Origin: Flavobacteriaceae bacterium
GTDB lineage: Bacteria; Bacteroidota; Bacteroidia; Flavobacteriales; Flavobacteriaceae
Reading direction: 5' to 3'
DNA length: 13,506 nt
NCBI GenBank assembly: GCA_003511845.1
Contig: DOIV01000117.1
Span: 8,638-22,143, forward strand
Shown: positions 1-7,650 of the stretch, piece by piece
How positions within the stretch are numbered: position 1 is the stretch's first letter
How the letters are laid out: every line of letters begins with the position of its first letter
The notes under the pieces: model-generated
What the model was told of the DNA's origin: nothing
Database searches by the model: none
What the model saw: the letters and a program-made list of their open reading frames with translations, nothing else
Made by a program: the position numbers and the translations under genes

Positions 1-447
1 GACTTTCAAAAAATAAAATTTCCAGGAAATTTATGGCCTGAATTTGATAAAGAATTCATAACTACTGAGGTTATTGAAAATAGACAGTTTAAATTATTAA
101 TTGATAATAAAATAGCTTGTATTTGGGCAATCACTTATAGTGACCCACAAATTTGGGAAGACAAAGAGAATAATTTTTCTATCTATATTCATCGGATAGC
201 CACAAATCCTGAATTTAGAGGAAACAACTTTGTACAAGCAATTGTTGAATGGTCTAAAAATTTTGCTTACCAACAAAACAAACAGTTCATCAGAATGGAT
301 ACCTGCGGAAAAAATGATAGATTAATCAACCATTACAAAGATTGTGGATTTAATTATTTAGGAATGAAAAAATTAAAAAACACCTCAGAATTACCATCTC
401 ATTATCACAATGCCGATGTGTGCTTTTTTGAGATTGAATTAGGATAA
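1..447 (+). CDS. GNAT-family N-acetyltransferase, 5' end missing
   Basis: An open frame runs from the first base of the window to a TAA at 445-447, giving 148 residues without a start, so the gene begins upstream. The fold is recognisable from the acetyl-CoA binding region: a beta strand reading IYIHRIATNPEFRG followed by NNFVQAIVEW, which matches the R/Q-x-x-G-x-G/A pyrophosphate-binding loop and helix of GNAT enzymes. A second conserved segment, RMDTCGKNDRLINHYKDCGF, matches the later strand-helix where N, Y and GF are typical of the family. The probable activity is acetyl transfer from acetyl-CoA to an amine; the substrate cannot be told from sequence. The gene converges on the DUF349 gene, with 55 bases between the stops and no clear terminator hairpin there. 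The family call is firm; the substrate is unknown. Confidence 0.85.
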   Translation, partial: DFQKIKFPGNLWPEFDKEFITTEVIENRQFKLLIDNKIACIWAITYSDPQIWEDKENNFSIYIHRIATNPEFRGNNFVQAIVEWSKNFAYQQNKQFIRMDTCGKNDRLINHYKDCGFNYLGMKKLKNTSELPSHYHNADVCFFEIELG

Positions 448-502
448 TGGCTTACAATAAATTGAGACCAGTATAAATCAGGTGCACAAAAAACAGCTAA
501 AT

Positions 503-2620
503 CTAATATTCTAGTCCAGATAAATACTTCAATTTAGTTTTCCAGATTTCTAGATACTTATTGTTTTTTTCGATATTATCTCTAACTCCTTTAAGTAACG
601 GGTTGTCATCTTTTGCACCAGAAATAAAGCTAATATTGTTTTCTAATTGTTGAATTTCTCTAGTCAATTCATCAACCTTATTTCTAATAAATAATTGCTC
701 ATTATCTAGCTTTCTTATGTTATTAGTCTCAAGGTAACCATTTACCATGTTTTTAAATTTCAACATGGCAATCTCTTTTTCATCTAAATCTAATTTACCA
801 TAAAGTGAGTTTATGGCCTTGTTAAATTTAATTTCAACATGATGCATATTACGTGGTAGGCTACCCAATTTATTCCAATCTTCAATATAAGAATTAATTA
901 CCTCTACATTCAATGATTCGTTCTTTGCTTCACTTTTAACCTTCTCTAAAAACTCTTTCTTTTTATTAAAAACCTCAACTTGTTCTTTATTAGCTTCGTC
1001 TTGTTCACCATGTAATCTGTCAAAGTAATGATTACAAGCATCTTTAAAACTTTTCCAAATCTTGTCAGAATATTTTCTAGGCACATGACCTATGGTTTTC
1101 CATTCAGCTTGAATTTGTTTCATTACTTCTGTAGTACTTTTAAACTCTTCACTATCTTTTAGTGCTTGAGCTTTTTCTACCAACGCATTCTTCTTTTGAA
1201 GATTATCGTGCTGTTCTTTTTTTACATTTTTATAATAAACATTTTTAGCTCTATTAAAAACACCTGTAGCATCTTTAAATTCATTCCAAATCTTATCATT
1301 TACTTGTCTTGGAACTTTACCTATCTTAAAAAACTCTTGACGTAACTTTTCTAATTCTTTAATTTTTTGCTGCCAATATTTATGAGATTGGCTTGCACTT
1401 TCATCAATAATATTTGCAATTTTTTCAATAACTTCTCTTTTAAGAATTATATTATCTTCATACTTAGATTCTAACTCTTTCTGATGCCCATGTCTTTTTT
1501 CATGAATTTCTTTGGTTGCTTTACTAAAACGCTCCCAAATCTCTTCACGAAATTCTCTAGCTACTGGCCCTACTTCTTCTTTCCATAATCTATGCAAAAC
1601 TTGCAACTCTTTAAAGGCTTTATTTAAATCTAAGTCATGAGTTAGCTTTTCTGCTCTCTCAGCTAATTTTATTTTCTCTAATAAATTATGTTTGAAATCA
1701 AGGTCTCTTAAATCATTACTCAAATGCAACAAATCATAAAAACGCTCAACATGATGCTCAAAAGTACGCCAAGTATCTCTATAGGAAGCACTAGGTATTC
1801 TACCTATAGCTCTCCATTGATCTTGCAATTCTCTAAATTGACTATACATCGTAGAAGTCTCCGCATTTTCAATTAAATGCTTCAAGTCTTCAATTAAAGC
1901 TAGCCTTTTGGCTAAGTTTTCTTTCTGTTCTTGCTCTATTTGTTTGTAATGAGATTCTCTTTTTGTCTTGTATTCAAAAAGCAAATCATTGTATGCTGAT
2001 TTTATCGGGCTAGAAAAATAAAAATCAATTACATTTCCACCTTCAGCTAAAAAAGCTTCTTTCTTTTCGTTTAGTAAAGTTCCAAATTGTTGATTGAAGC
2101 TTTTTTTAATTTTATCTACACTTGTTTTAATTTTTGAAACAGGCTCGTTTTTCAATAACTTTCCTAATGCTGCAGTTAATTGTTCTAAATCAAATTTTTC
2201 ATAATCTACCTCTTCATTTTGCTCTTTTGTAGACTCATCTTCATTTTTAGCAATAAAAGTTTCTTCTTCCGATTTTATTTCTTTTGTAGTACCTTCTACT
2301 TCTTCTGTTTGCTTATGCTTTTCATCTTCTGCATTTTTTTCACTATCATCTTTTCCTTTCTCTTCTTTAACCTTTGTTTCCTCTTCAACTTCTTTCTCCT
2401 TTTCATTTGCTATAGCTTCTTCTTTGTTTTCTTTTTCAGAAACCACTTTACTACCATCTATCTCATCTGATTTACCATCAGAACTTGTATTCTTTGTAGT
2501 ACTATTACTAATTTTATTTTCTATTGAGTCTGAATTTACTTCAGATTGATTTTCTTCCGACACTTCGGGAGTAATTTTTTCTTCGTCTGTACTCTTAATT
2601 TTCTCATTCTCGTCTAACAT
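503..2620 (-). CDS. DUF349 repeat protein with long acidic N-terminal tail
   Basis: This is a 705-residue protein of unknown function. Residues 1-145 are low-complexity and very rich in E, K, D, S and N with no hydrophobic core, so probably disordered. From about 235 to 610 come five DUF349 repeats, each with a W-x3-G-x-hydrophobic-P-R-like turn followed by a charged helix with an aromatic residue: QWRAIGRIPS (268-277), LWKEEVGPVAR (345-355), FFKIGKVPRQ (430-439), EWKTIGHVPRK (506-516) and DWNKLGSLPRN (581-591). The W is replaced by F in the third copy. The end (610-705) looks like a coiled coil. No signal peptide or membrane segment is visible, so it should be cytoplasmic. DUF349 proteins are common in Flavobacteriia and lack an assigned biochemical role. 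The gene lies 119 bases downstream of aroE on the same strand. The ATG precedes the acidic tail and there is no closer plausible start. Confidence 0.9.
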   Translation of the reverse strand: MLDENEKIKSTDEEKITPEVSEENQSEVNSDSIENKISNSTTKNTSSDGKSDEIDGSKVVSEKENKEEAIANEKEKEVEEETKVKEEKGKDDSEKNAEDEKHKQTEEVEGTTKEIKSEEETFIAKNEDESTKEQNEEVDYEKFDLEQLTAALGKLLKNEPVSKIKTSVDKIKKSFNQQFGTLLNEKKEAFLAEGGNVIDFYFSSPIKSAYNDLLFEYKTKRESHYKQIEQEQKENLAKRLALIEDLKHLIENAETSTMYSQFRELQDQWRAIGRIPSASYRDTWRTFEHHVERFYDLLHLSNDLRDLDFKHNLLEKIKLAERAEKLTHDLDLNKAFKELQVLHRLWKEEVGPVAREFREEIWERFSKATKEIHEKRHGHQKELESKYEDNIILKREVIEKIANIIDESASQSHKYWQQKIKELEKLRQEFFKIGKVPRQVNDKIWNEFKDATGVFNRAKNVYYKNVKKEQHDNLQKKNALVEKAQALKDSEEFKSTTEVMKQIQAEWKTIGHVPRKYSDKIWKSFKDACNHYFDRLHGEQDEANKEQVEVFNKKKEFLEKVKSEAKNESLNVEVINSYIEDWNKLGSLPRNMHHVEIKFNKAINSLYGKLDLDEKEIAMLKFKNMVNGYLETNNIRKLDNEQLFIRNKVDELTREIQQLENNISFISGAKDDNPLLKGVRDNIEKNNKYLEIWKTKLKYLSGLEY

Positions 2621-2676
2621 ATATAAATGTTTAAGGTTCCACTTTTTTTTAAAAAAAGATATTGCGTGTTAAATTA

Positions 2677-2684
2677 CAAAAGTA
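2677..2684 (-). promoter_or_regulatory. candidate -7 element for the DUF349 gene
   Basis: Read on the minus strand this is TACTTTTG, an exact match to the Bacteroidota -7 consensus TAnnTTTG. It would put the transcript start about 50 bases before the DUF349 ATG. I see no good -33 TTG/TTTG element at the expected distance upstream, so the call rests on the -7 match alone in an AT-rich spacer. Confidence 0.35.
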
Positions 2685-2739
2685 TTTTCAAATATTAGAT
2701 GTAAAATACATATTATTAGTTACGTAAAATGACTAAAAA

Positions 2740-3486
2740 TTACAAGTTCCAGATCTCCCAAGCTTTTTCAGCTTGTAATTCTAACATTTTTAGTCCGTTA
2801 CAAATAATAGCTCCTTGCTTTTCTCCATTACTTAAAAAGGTAGTTTTTTTAGGATTGTAAATTAAATCGTACAATAAATGCTGGCTTGAAATAAACTGAT
2901 AAGGAATGTTTGGAGATTCATCAATATCAGGATGCGTACCCAAAGGTGTACAATTAATAATTAAAGTATACTCATTAATTACTTCTTCTATAATATCTTG
3001 ATAAGAAATTTGAGCTTTTACAGGATTTCTAGAAACTACTAAATAGTCAATATTTAGCTTTTTTAGCACAAAAATTATAGCCTTTGAAGCACCACCAGTC
3101 CCTAATACCAATGCCTTTTTATGATGTGGTTTTAAAAAAGGTTTTAACGATTCTTGAAATCCGAAAAAATCAGTGTTATAGCCTACTAACTGGTCGTTTT
3201 TTGTGATTTTTATGGTATTTACGGCTCCAATTTCTTTAGCTTCATCATCAATCGTATCTAAAAATTTCAGGATTTGTTCTTTATAAGGGATCGTTACATT
3301 AAATCCGCTAATTCTTTTAAAATCTAACTTAGAGAATTCATCGATAGCTTGTAAATCAAAATTTACATACTCACTATTCTCTAATTTTAAATTTTTAAAT
3401 TTTTCAGTAAAATATTGCCTGGAAAATGAATAAGAAATATTCTTACCTATCAATCCGTATTTATATTTTTTTTGAGTTTTTTCCAT
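2740..3486 (-). CDS. aroE: shikimate dehydrogenase (NADP+)
   Basis: The enzyme reduces 3-dehydroshikimate to shikimate in the pathway to aromatic amino acids and folate. With the start chosen here it is 248 residues, the usual length for the Bacteroidota type. Visible motifs are YGLIGKNISYSFS (10-22) of the substrate lid, NVTIPYK (63-69) with the catalytic lysine K69, GAVNTI (87-92), GYNTD (102-106) with catalytic D106, the Rossmann loop GTGGASKA (129-136), SRNP (152-155) where NADP phosphate is normally read, NCTPLGTHP (178-186) and the C-terminal GLKMLELQ (231-238). An in-frame upstream ATG at 3522 would add 12 hydrophobic residues (MVVLVLFYGLII) and deepen the overlap with the preceding DUF368 gene from 26 to 62 bp. 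I reject it because homologues begin close to the GLIGK strand. The 26 bp overlap suggests translational coupling to the DUF368 pair. Confidence 0.93.
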   Translation of the reverse strand: MEKTQKKYKYGLIGKNISYSFSRQYFTEKFKNLKLENSEYVNFDLQAIDEFSKLDFKRISGFNVTIPYKEQILKFLDTIDDEAKEIGAVNTIKITKNDQLVGYNTDFFGFQESLKPFLKPHHKKALVLGTGGASKAIIFVLKKLNIDYLVVSRNPVKAQISYQDIIEEVINEYTLIINCTPLGTHPDIDESPNIPYQFISSQHLLYDLIYNPKKTTFLSNGEKQGAIICNGLKMLELQAEKAWEIWNL

Positions 3487-4474
3487 AATAATCAATCCAT
3501 AAAACAATACCAATACCACCAATAATATATGCTATAGCTATCCATGTTACTTGTTGTGTAAAATCTGGTATAAAGCGTTTATAATTTTCTAAAACTTTAT
3601 TCCCTTTAGAGTCTAATAATATCATTCCATTTTCTAATTTATAAATGGCTTGTTTCCAAGGCCAAACAACACCTAAAGATCCCACAATAAAACCAAGAAT
3701 TAACGCCGTTACCAATTGATGCCATCTTTTTAAAATAAAAGTCAACAACTGAGAAGTAACTACCAATCCGAAAACTGAGCCTGCTGTAAAAGAACTGACT
3801 ATTTTCAAGTACTTCATCCTTACTTCATCTTGAATAAAAGCAAAATCGCCTTGAAAAATATCAGTAATTGTCAAGTACAGCATATTTACTGAATCTACCA
3901 ATAACAATACATAATTCCCTAATAAAATCAAAATAAATGAACCTGACAACCCTGGTAATGTCATACCTGACACACCAATAATTCCACAAAAGAATACAAA
4001 AAATAAGTTGTCATTTTCTTTAGCTGGATTCATAAAACTAATTGAAATACCGATGGTAACACCAACGACTACACCTATAACGGTCTTAAACTCCCAATTG
4101 TTAATTTGTTTACTTATATAATAAATGGAACCAATAATCATCCCAAAAAAAGCACTCCAAACATAGAGCTCAAAATTCTTAATAAAATAATCAAGTAACT
4201 GTGATACTGTAAAATAACTAAAAATACTTCCAGAAAAAATTAGAATTAAGAATTGAGCATTGGTATACCTATAAAAACTTTTAAAACGACCATTAAACAA
4301 TAGTTTAAAAGCCTTGTAATTAATTTTTTGAAAAGAATAAATTAATTCTTCATAAAAACCACCAACATAAGCGACAATACCACCTGAGACACCTGGTACT
4401 TTATTAGCGGTACCCATGGCTAAACCTTTTATAAAAAGGAAAAATTTATCAGATAAAGTACGAGCTTTATGCAT
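3461..4474 (-). CDS. DUF368 membrane protein, second tandem copy (PopT-family undecaprenyl-phosphate translocase)
   Basis: This 337-residue polytopic inner-membrane protein has about eight or more hydrophobic segments. The DUF368 hallmarks are present as two related half-motifs: VPGVSGG at 26-32, inside GLAMGTANKVPGVSGG, and LPGLSGS at 173-179 followed by FILILLGNY. Members of this family have been shown in other bacteria to return undecaprenyl phosphate, the lipid carrier of wall and glycan synthesis, across the membrane; that function is transferred here by family. The copy differs from its neighbour in having NK where the other has DV just before the first motif, and in about 20-25 extra residues after the second motif (roughly 190-220). 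A long hydrophilic stretch (about 278-305) precedes the last membrane segment. Its ATG follows directly on the TAA of the upstream copy, and its 3' end overlaps aroE. Confidence 0.88.
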   Translation of the reverse strand: MHKARTLSDKFFLFIKGLAMGTANKVPGVSGGIVAYVGGFYEELIYSFQKINYKAFKLLFNGRFKSFYRYTNAQFLILIFSGSIFSYFTVSQLLDYFIKNFELYVWSAFFGMIIGSIYYISKQINNWEFKTVIGVVVGVTIGISISFMNPAKENDNLFFVFFCGIIGVSGMTLPGLSGSFILILLGNYVLLLVDSVNMLYLTITDIFQGDFAFIQDEVRMKYLKIVSSFTAGSVFGLVVTSQLLTFILKRWHQLVTALILGFIVGSLGVVWPWKQAIYKLENGMILLDSKGNKVLENYKRFIPDFTQQVTWIAIAYIIGGIGIVLWIDYYGKNSKKI

Positions 4475-5404
4475 TTACGTAACTGTATTTTCTTTTGAAA
4501 ATTTTTCTAAAAGTAAAATTACTGCAAAACCTAGAATGGCTAAAACTATTGCCCAAAGCAATTCTGGGTTTCCATCATAATTAAAAGGTAAAATACTTTC
4601 TTGAATGAACGGCACTTTTTCACCGTGCGAATTTGTACGCCATGATAGTGTCTCTTTCCAAGGCCATATTTTATTTAATGAACCTGCAATAAAGCCTGTT
4701 AAAACAGCCAATGTCATCTCTTTATATTTATCAAACAACCATTTTAAAATTCTTGAAAAAGTGAGTAAACCTACGATTGCACCACAACCAAAAAGAAATA
4801 TTATTTTAATATCTCTTTGATCTAAGGCATCAATTACTGGCCGATAAGCACCTAATAACAATAAAATAAAGCTACCTGAAATTCCTGGTAAAATCATAGC
4901 ACAGATAGCTAAGGCTCCTGCAAAAAACAAAAACCAACTAGATGTAATTTGATTGGCTACAGGCGGTAAAATTGTAATATAAAATGCCAACGCAGCACCA
5001 ATAATCAACATTAGAGCTTTAGTGACAGTCCAATTTTTAATTTGTTTTCCTACAAAGAAAACACTTGCGACAACCAAGCCAAAAAAGAAAGACCATAATA
5101 AAATAGGCTCATTTTCTAACAGCCATTTTATCAATTTTGCCAATGACAAAACGCTAATACCAATACCTAATAATAATGACAATAAAAAATTACCATTAAC
5201 TGACATCCACATGGCTTTAAAGCCATTTTTCTTTAAAATTTTTACAGCACCTAAGTTTACAGCATTGATTGAAGATAGTAGTTCTTCATAAATTCCTGAA
5301 ATAAAAGCTATTGTACCTCCTGAAACTCCAGGCACAACATCTGCAGCACCCATAGCAATCCCTTTGAGAAAAATAATAATATAATCTTTTAAATTTCTTT
5401 GCAT
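4475..5404 (-). CDS. DUF368 membrane protein, first tandem copy (PopT-family undecaprenyl-phosphate translocase)
   Basis: This 309-residue polytopic membrane protein is the first gene of the DUF368-DUF368-aroE unit. It carries the canonical family signature GIAMGAADVVPGVSGG (15-30), followed by TIAFISGIYEELL, and the second half-motif ILPGISGSFILLLLGAY (171-187). The two PG-x-SG loops in related halves fit the inverted-repeat architecture of the family. A cytoplasmic or periplasmic loop of about 30 hydrophilic residues (250-280) lies before the last transmembrane helix. DUF368 proteins are established undecaprenyl-phosphate translocases in some species; the assignment here is by family. The ATG at 5404 sits just before the first amphipathic and hydrophobic segment, and no longer start is visible. 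The stop TAA is followed with no gap by the ATG of the second copy. I could not find a convincing promoter in the 152 bases upstream. Confidence 0.9.
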   Translation of the reverse strand: MQRNLKDYIIIFLKGIAMGAADVVPGVSGGTIAFISGIYEELLSSINAVNLGAVKILKKNGFKAMWMSVNGNFLLSLLLGIGISVLSLAKLIKWLLENEPILLWSFFFGLVVASVFFVGKQIKNWTVTKALMLIIGAALAFYITILPPVANQITSSWFLFFAGALAICAMILPGISGSFILLLLGAYRPVIDALDQRDIKIIFLFGCGAIVGLLTFSRILKWLFDKYKEMTLAVLTGFIAGSLNKIWPWKETLSWRTNSHGEKVPFIQESILPFNYDGNPELLWAIVLAILGFAVILLLEKFSKENTVT

Positions 5405-5556
5405 TGTTAAATTTGATTTTTAATCGATTTGTTTACGCTGTAAATTTACATAAAATCAATGAAAAAAATCTACAATAGAATTAAGCTGGATTCTAAAATA
5501 CTAAGGGAAAGATAAAACAGAAAATCTTAAAATTTTCTATCAGTACATAAAAGCTT

Positions 5557-6987
5557 TTAGAAATACTTAGTGATTAGCTTTTGAACACTTTCTAAATCGA
5601 AAACTGAAGGAAACATTTCTTTAATAATTTTATGATTATTAAAATCTAGCTTTAAGGTGTTTTCTAACAATTGAAATCCGAGTTTATTTTGTTGAGTCAA
5701 CAGATATAACCCACTTAATCGGTAGTCTATTTCAGCAAATTCATCATACATTTTTTTTGCCTTTTTTAAAACAAGAATTGCATCATCAAATTCACCAATA
5801 AAATGTAATACATCTGTTAAAGCTAGAAATACATCTAAAGAATGATCTTCTAAATCTATACATTTTTGGAAACCTTTTGTAGCCTCTTCATAAAAATTTA
5901 ATTTTAAATTAATTTCAGCATATCGCATCCAATAAATAGAGTTTCCTTCATCTATAAGCAATGCTTTGTTAATAAAATATAATGCCTTTGGATAGTTTTT
6001 ATTATTAATATATAAATTGGTTAACGACAACCAACCTTTATCTAACAATGGATCTTCTTTTACCGTAATGTTATAATATTTTAGAGCCATTTTCGTATTA
6101 CCCAATTGCTCATAACAATTAGCTATCTTTAAATAAGTGAAAGACGCACCATCATCTAAATTAATGGTCAATTCATAATTTTTAATTGCTTCTTCATAAC
6201 GATCAAGTTCTTCTAAAGTCTTCGCTTTTTCTATATATGCTCCAATAAAATACTCATCAATTAGAATTGAATAATCAAATGCATTTAATGCATCAATATA
6301 GCTTTCTTTAATAAAGTATTGTCTTCCTAATTGATGCCAAGCAATTTCACTGTAAGGGTCTTTCTCAATATAATTATTTAAATAATCAATTGCTTCATTA
6401 TTTTGCCCTAACATATCAAAACAATAAATAATATTATATAGCGATGTATAGTCATCATACTCAACATCTAAACATTTGGCGAAATTTAATCTAGCCGTTT
6501 CATATTCTTCTAAATAAAGGTATTCCATACCAATCATTGAAAGTATATCGGCTTGGTCATTAGTGTATAACAATGCTGTGTTTAACGCAATAATTGCAGC
6601 TTTATGATTGTCTTTTTTTGACAATAGAGTGGCTTTGTGTAAAAACACTTGATCATTTAAAGGTTCTAATTCTTCAAGTTTAATCAATAAACTCTCTGCC
6701 TTATCAATTTTATCTTCGTATAATAACACCTCAACATGAGCCAGTTTCAATGTAATTGCTTCTGGATGCTGTTGCAGACCTAAATCTAAGGCCTTTTTTG
6801 CCAAAGACATCTTACCAACATTCATATAATGTAAAATTATCTCTTCAAATTCAGTAGAATCGAAAAAATACACATTATTAGTTTTCAACATTGATTCAAA
6901 TTTTAACAATGGAATATCATCATCATTATTTTGAAATTTGTGCATAAAATCAGGTTTTCTTAACGATTTAAAATTACAGTAATCCAT
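5557..6987 (-). CDS. tetratricopeptide (TPR) repeat protein
   Basis: This 476-residue helical-repeat protein is probably a cytoplasmic scaffold, as no signal peptide or membrane helix is visible. After a conserved-looking N-terminal block (KFESMLKTNNVYFFDS, 29-44) the sequence is a continuous array of about ten TPR units of 34 residues from roughly 78 to 450. They show the expected small/large residue pattern, for example ALNTALLYTNDQADILSMIG, YEEAIKNYELTINLDD, ALKYYNITVKEDP and ALYFINKALLIDEGNS. It is acidic overall. No enzymatic domain is attached, so it likely mediates protein-protein contacts with an unknown partner. An internal ATG at 6945 (residue 15, MHKFQNNDDD) may be the true start, because the first 14 residues are basic and look unlike the rest. 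The gene diverges from pyrR. On the minus strand, 7022-7029 reads TTAATTTG, one mismatch from TAnnTTTG, a weak promoter candidate. Confidence 0.9.
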   Translation of the reverse strand: MDYCNFKSLRKPDFMHKFQNNDDDIPLLKFESMLKTNNVYFFDSTEFEEIILHYMNVGKMSLAKKALDLGLQQHPEAITLKLAHVEVLLYEDKIDKAESLLIKLEELEPLNDQVFLHKATLLSKKDNHKAAIIALNTALLYTNDQADILSMIGMEYLYLEEYETARLNFAKCLDVEYDDYTSLYNIIYCFDMLGQNNEAIDYLNNYIEKDPYSEIAWHQLGRQYFIKESYIDALNAFDYSILIDEYFIGAYIEKAKTLEELDRYEEAIKNYELTINLDDGASFTYLKIANCYEQLGNTKMALKYYNITVKEDPLLDKGWLSLTNLYINNKNYPKALYFINKALLIDEGNSIYWMRYAEINLKLNFYEEATKGFQKCIDLEDHSLDVFLALTDVLHFIGEFDDAILVLKKAKKMYDEFAEIDYRLSGLYLLTQQNKLGFQLLENTLKLDFNNHKIIKEMFPSVFDLESVQKLITKYF

Positions 6988-7069
6988 TTTCAGACAGCCA
7001 ACAACTAAGAAATGTTGTTAACAAATTAATTAACACGTTATAAACTGTTTTTTATATTTAAAAAAAATG

Positions 7070-7077
7070 TATTTTTG
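7070..7077 (+). promoter_or_regulatory. -7 promoter element for the pyrR operon
   Basis: TATTTTTG matches the Bacteroidota -7 consensus TAnnTTTG exactly. A loose TGTTTT at about 7046-7051 could serve as the -33 element, roughly 19-20 bases upstream. The predicted transcript start is near 7081-7084, leaving a leader of only about 25 bases before the pyrR ATG. This is the best promoter candidate in the window. Confidence 0.55.
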
Positions 7078-7079
7078 CA

Positions 7080-7098
7080 TCTGAACCCAAGGCTCAGA
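7080..7098 (+). other. small inverted repeat in the pyrR leader
   Basis: TCTGA (7080-7084) and TCAGA (7094-7098) can pair around a 9-base loop (ACCCAAGGC) right at the predicted 5' end of the transcript. The leader is visibly richer in GC than its surroundings. The stem is short and does not match the known Bacillus PyrR-binding loop, so regulation through it is only a possibility. Confidence 0.25.
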
Positions 7099-7106
7099 CT
7101 GCTATC

Positions 7107-7649
7107 ATGGCGAAAAAGACATTACTTAACGCGAAAGATATCCACATCATACTTCATCGTCTGGCTTGTCAACTTATTGAGAACCATAACAACTTCAACA
7201 ATACTGTATTGATAGGCTTACAACCGCGAGGTGTTTTTCTTGCTCAACGGTTACAAGAAGTTTTACAAAATGATTATAGCATTTCAAATATTAAGTTAGG
7301 ACAACTAGATATTACCTTTTATCGTGATGATTTTAGACGTAGAGATGCTCCGTTAGTAGCAAGTAATACAACTATCGATTTTATAGTTGAAGATAAAAAG
7401 GTTGTGATTATAGACGATGTGTTATTTTCTGGAAGAAGTATTCGCTCAGCTTTAACTGCTATTCAATCATTTGGCAGACCAGAGTCAATTGAGTTATTGG
7501 TATTAATTGATAGACGCTTTAGTAGACATTTACCTATTCAACCCGATTATAAAGGAAGACAAGTAGATGTCATAAACTCAGAAAAAGTAAAAGTTTCTTG
7601 GCAAGAACAAGATAAAAAGGATGCCGTTTATATTTTAAGTAATAGTTAA
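7107..7649 (+). CDS. pyrR: PyrR bifunctional protein: pyrimidine regulator / uracil phosphoribosyltransferase
   Basis: This 180-residue type I phosphoribosyltransferase has the usual PyrR length. The PRPP-binding loop is clear: VVIIDDVLFSGRS at 99-111, with the two acidic residues D103 and D104. Other family segments are LIGLQPRGVFLAQRL (35-49), LDITFYRDDF (67-76) and the hood/C-terminal region ELLVLIDRRFSRHLPIQPDY (129-148). The family converts uracil and PRPP to UMP. In Bacillus it also binds pyr mRNA to attenuate transcription. Here the leader is about 25 bases with no terminator/antiterminator structure, so classical attenuation within this leader looks unlikely; that is an inference. It is the first gene of the operon and the stop is one base before the pyrB ATG. 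Confidence 0.95.
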   Translation: MAKKTLLNAKDIHIILHRLACQLIENHNNFNNTVLIGLQPRGVFLAQRLQEVLQNDYSISNIKLGQLDITFYRDDFRRRDAPLVASNTTIDFIVEDKKVVIIDDVLFSGRSIRSALTAIQSFGRPESIELLVLIDRRFSRHLPIQPDYKGRQVDVINSEKVKVSWQEQDKKDAVYILSNS

Positions 7650-7650
7650 A

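Noticed and set aside
2219..2470. 83-residue plus-strand open frame made almost wholly of F, L, I, S and C, resembling a membrane protein
   Set aside because: It is the complement of the Glu/Lys-rich tail of the DUF349 gene; GAA/AAA codons read backwards give TTC/TTT. The composition explains it fully.
3487..3522. Longer aroE starting at the ATG at 3522
   Set aside because: The 12 extra hydrophobic residues do not fit the family's N terminus and would deepen the overlap with the DUF368 gene.
4605..5291. Two plus-strand open frames of 71 and 89 residues opposite the first DUF368 gene
   Set aside because: They lie antisense to a well-supported membrane protein, show no recognisable motif and have no start context of their own.
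5519..5538. AGAAAAT/ATTTTCT inverted repeat just past the TPR stop, possible terminator
   Set aside because: The 7 bp stem has a single G-C pair at each side and an interrupted T tract; in DNA this AT-rich such pairing is expected by chance.
5548..5559. Perfect 12 bp palindrome TAAAAGCTTTTA overlapping the TPR stop codon
   Set aside because: It has no loop and no neighbouring copy, and is AT-rich with a central HindIII-like core, so it is plausible by chance.
7000..7019. AACAAC/GTTGTT inverted repeat between the TPR and pyrR genes, possible operator
   Set aside because: The 6 bp arms with an 8-base loop occur once; nothing ties them to a known regulator.
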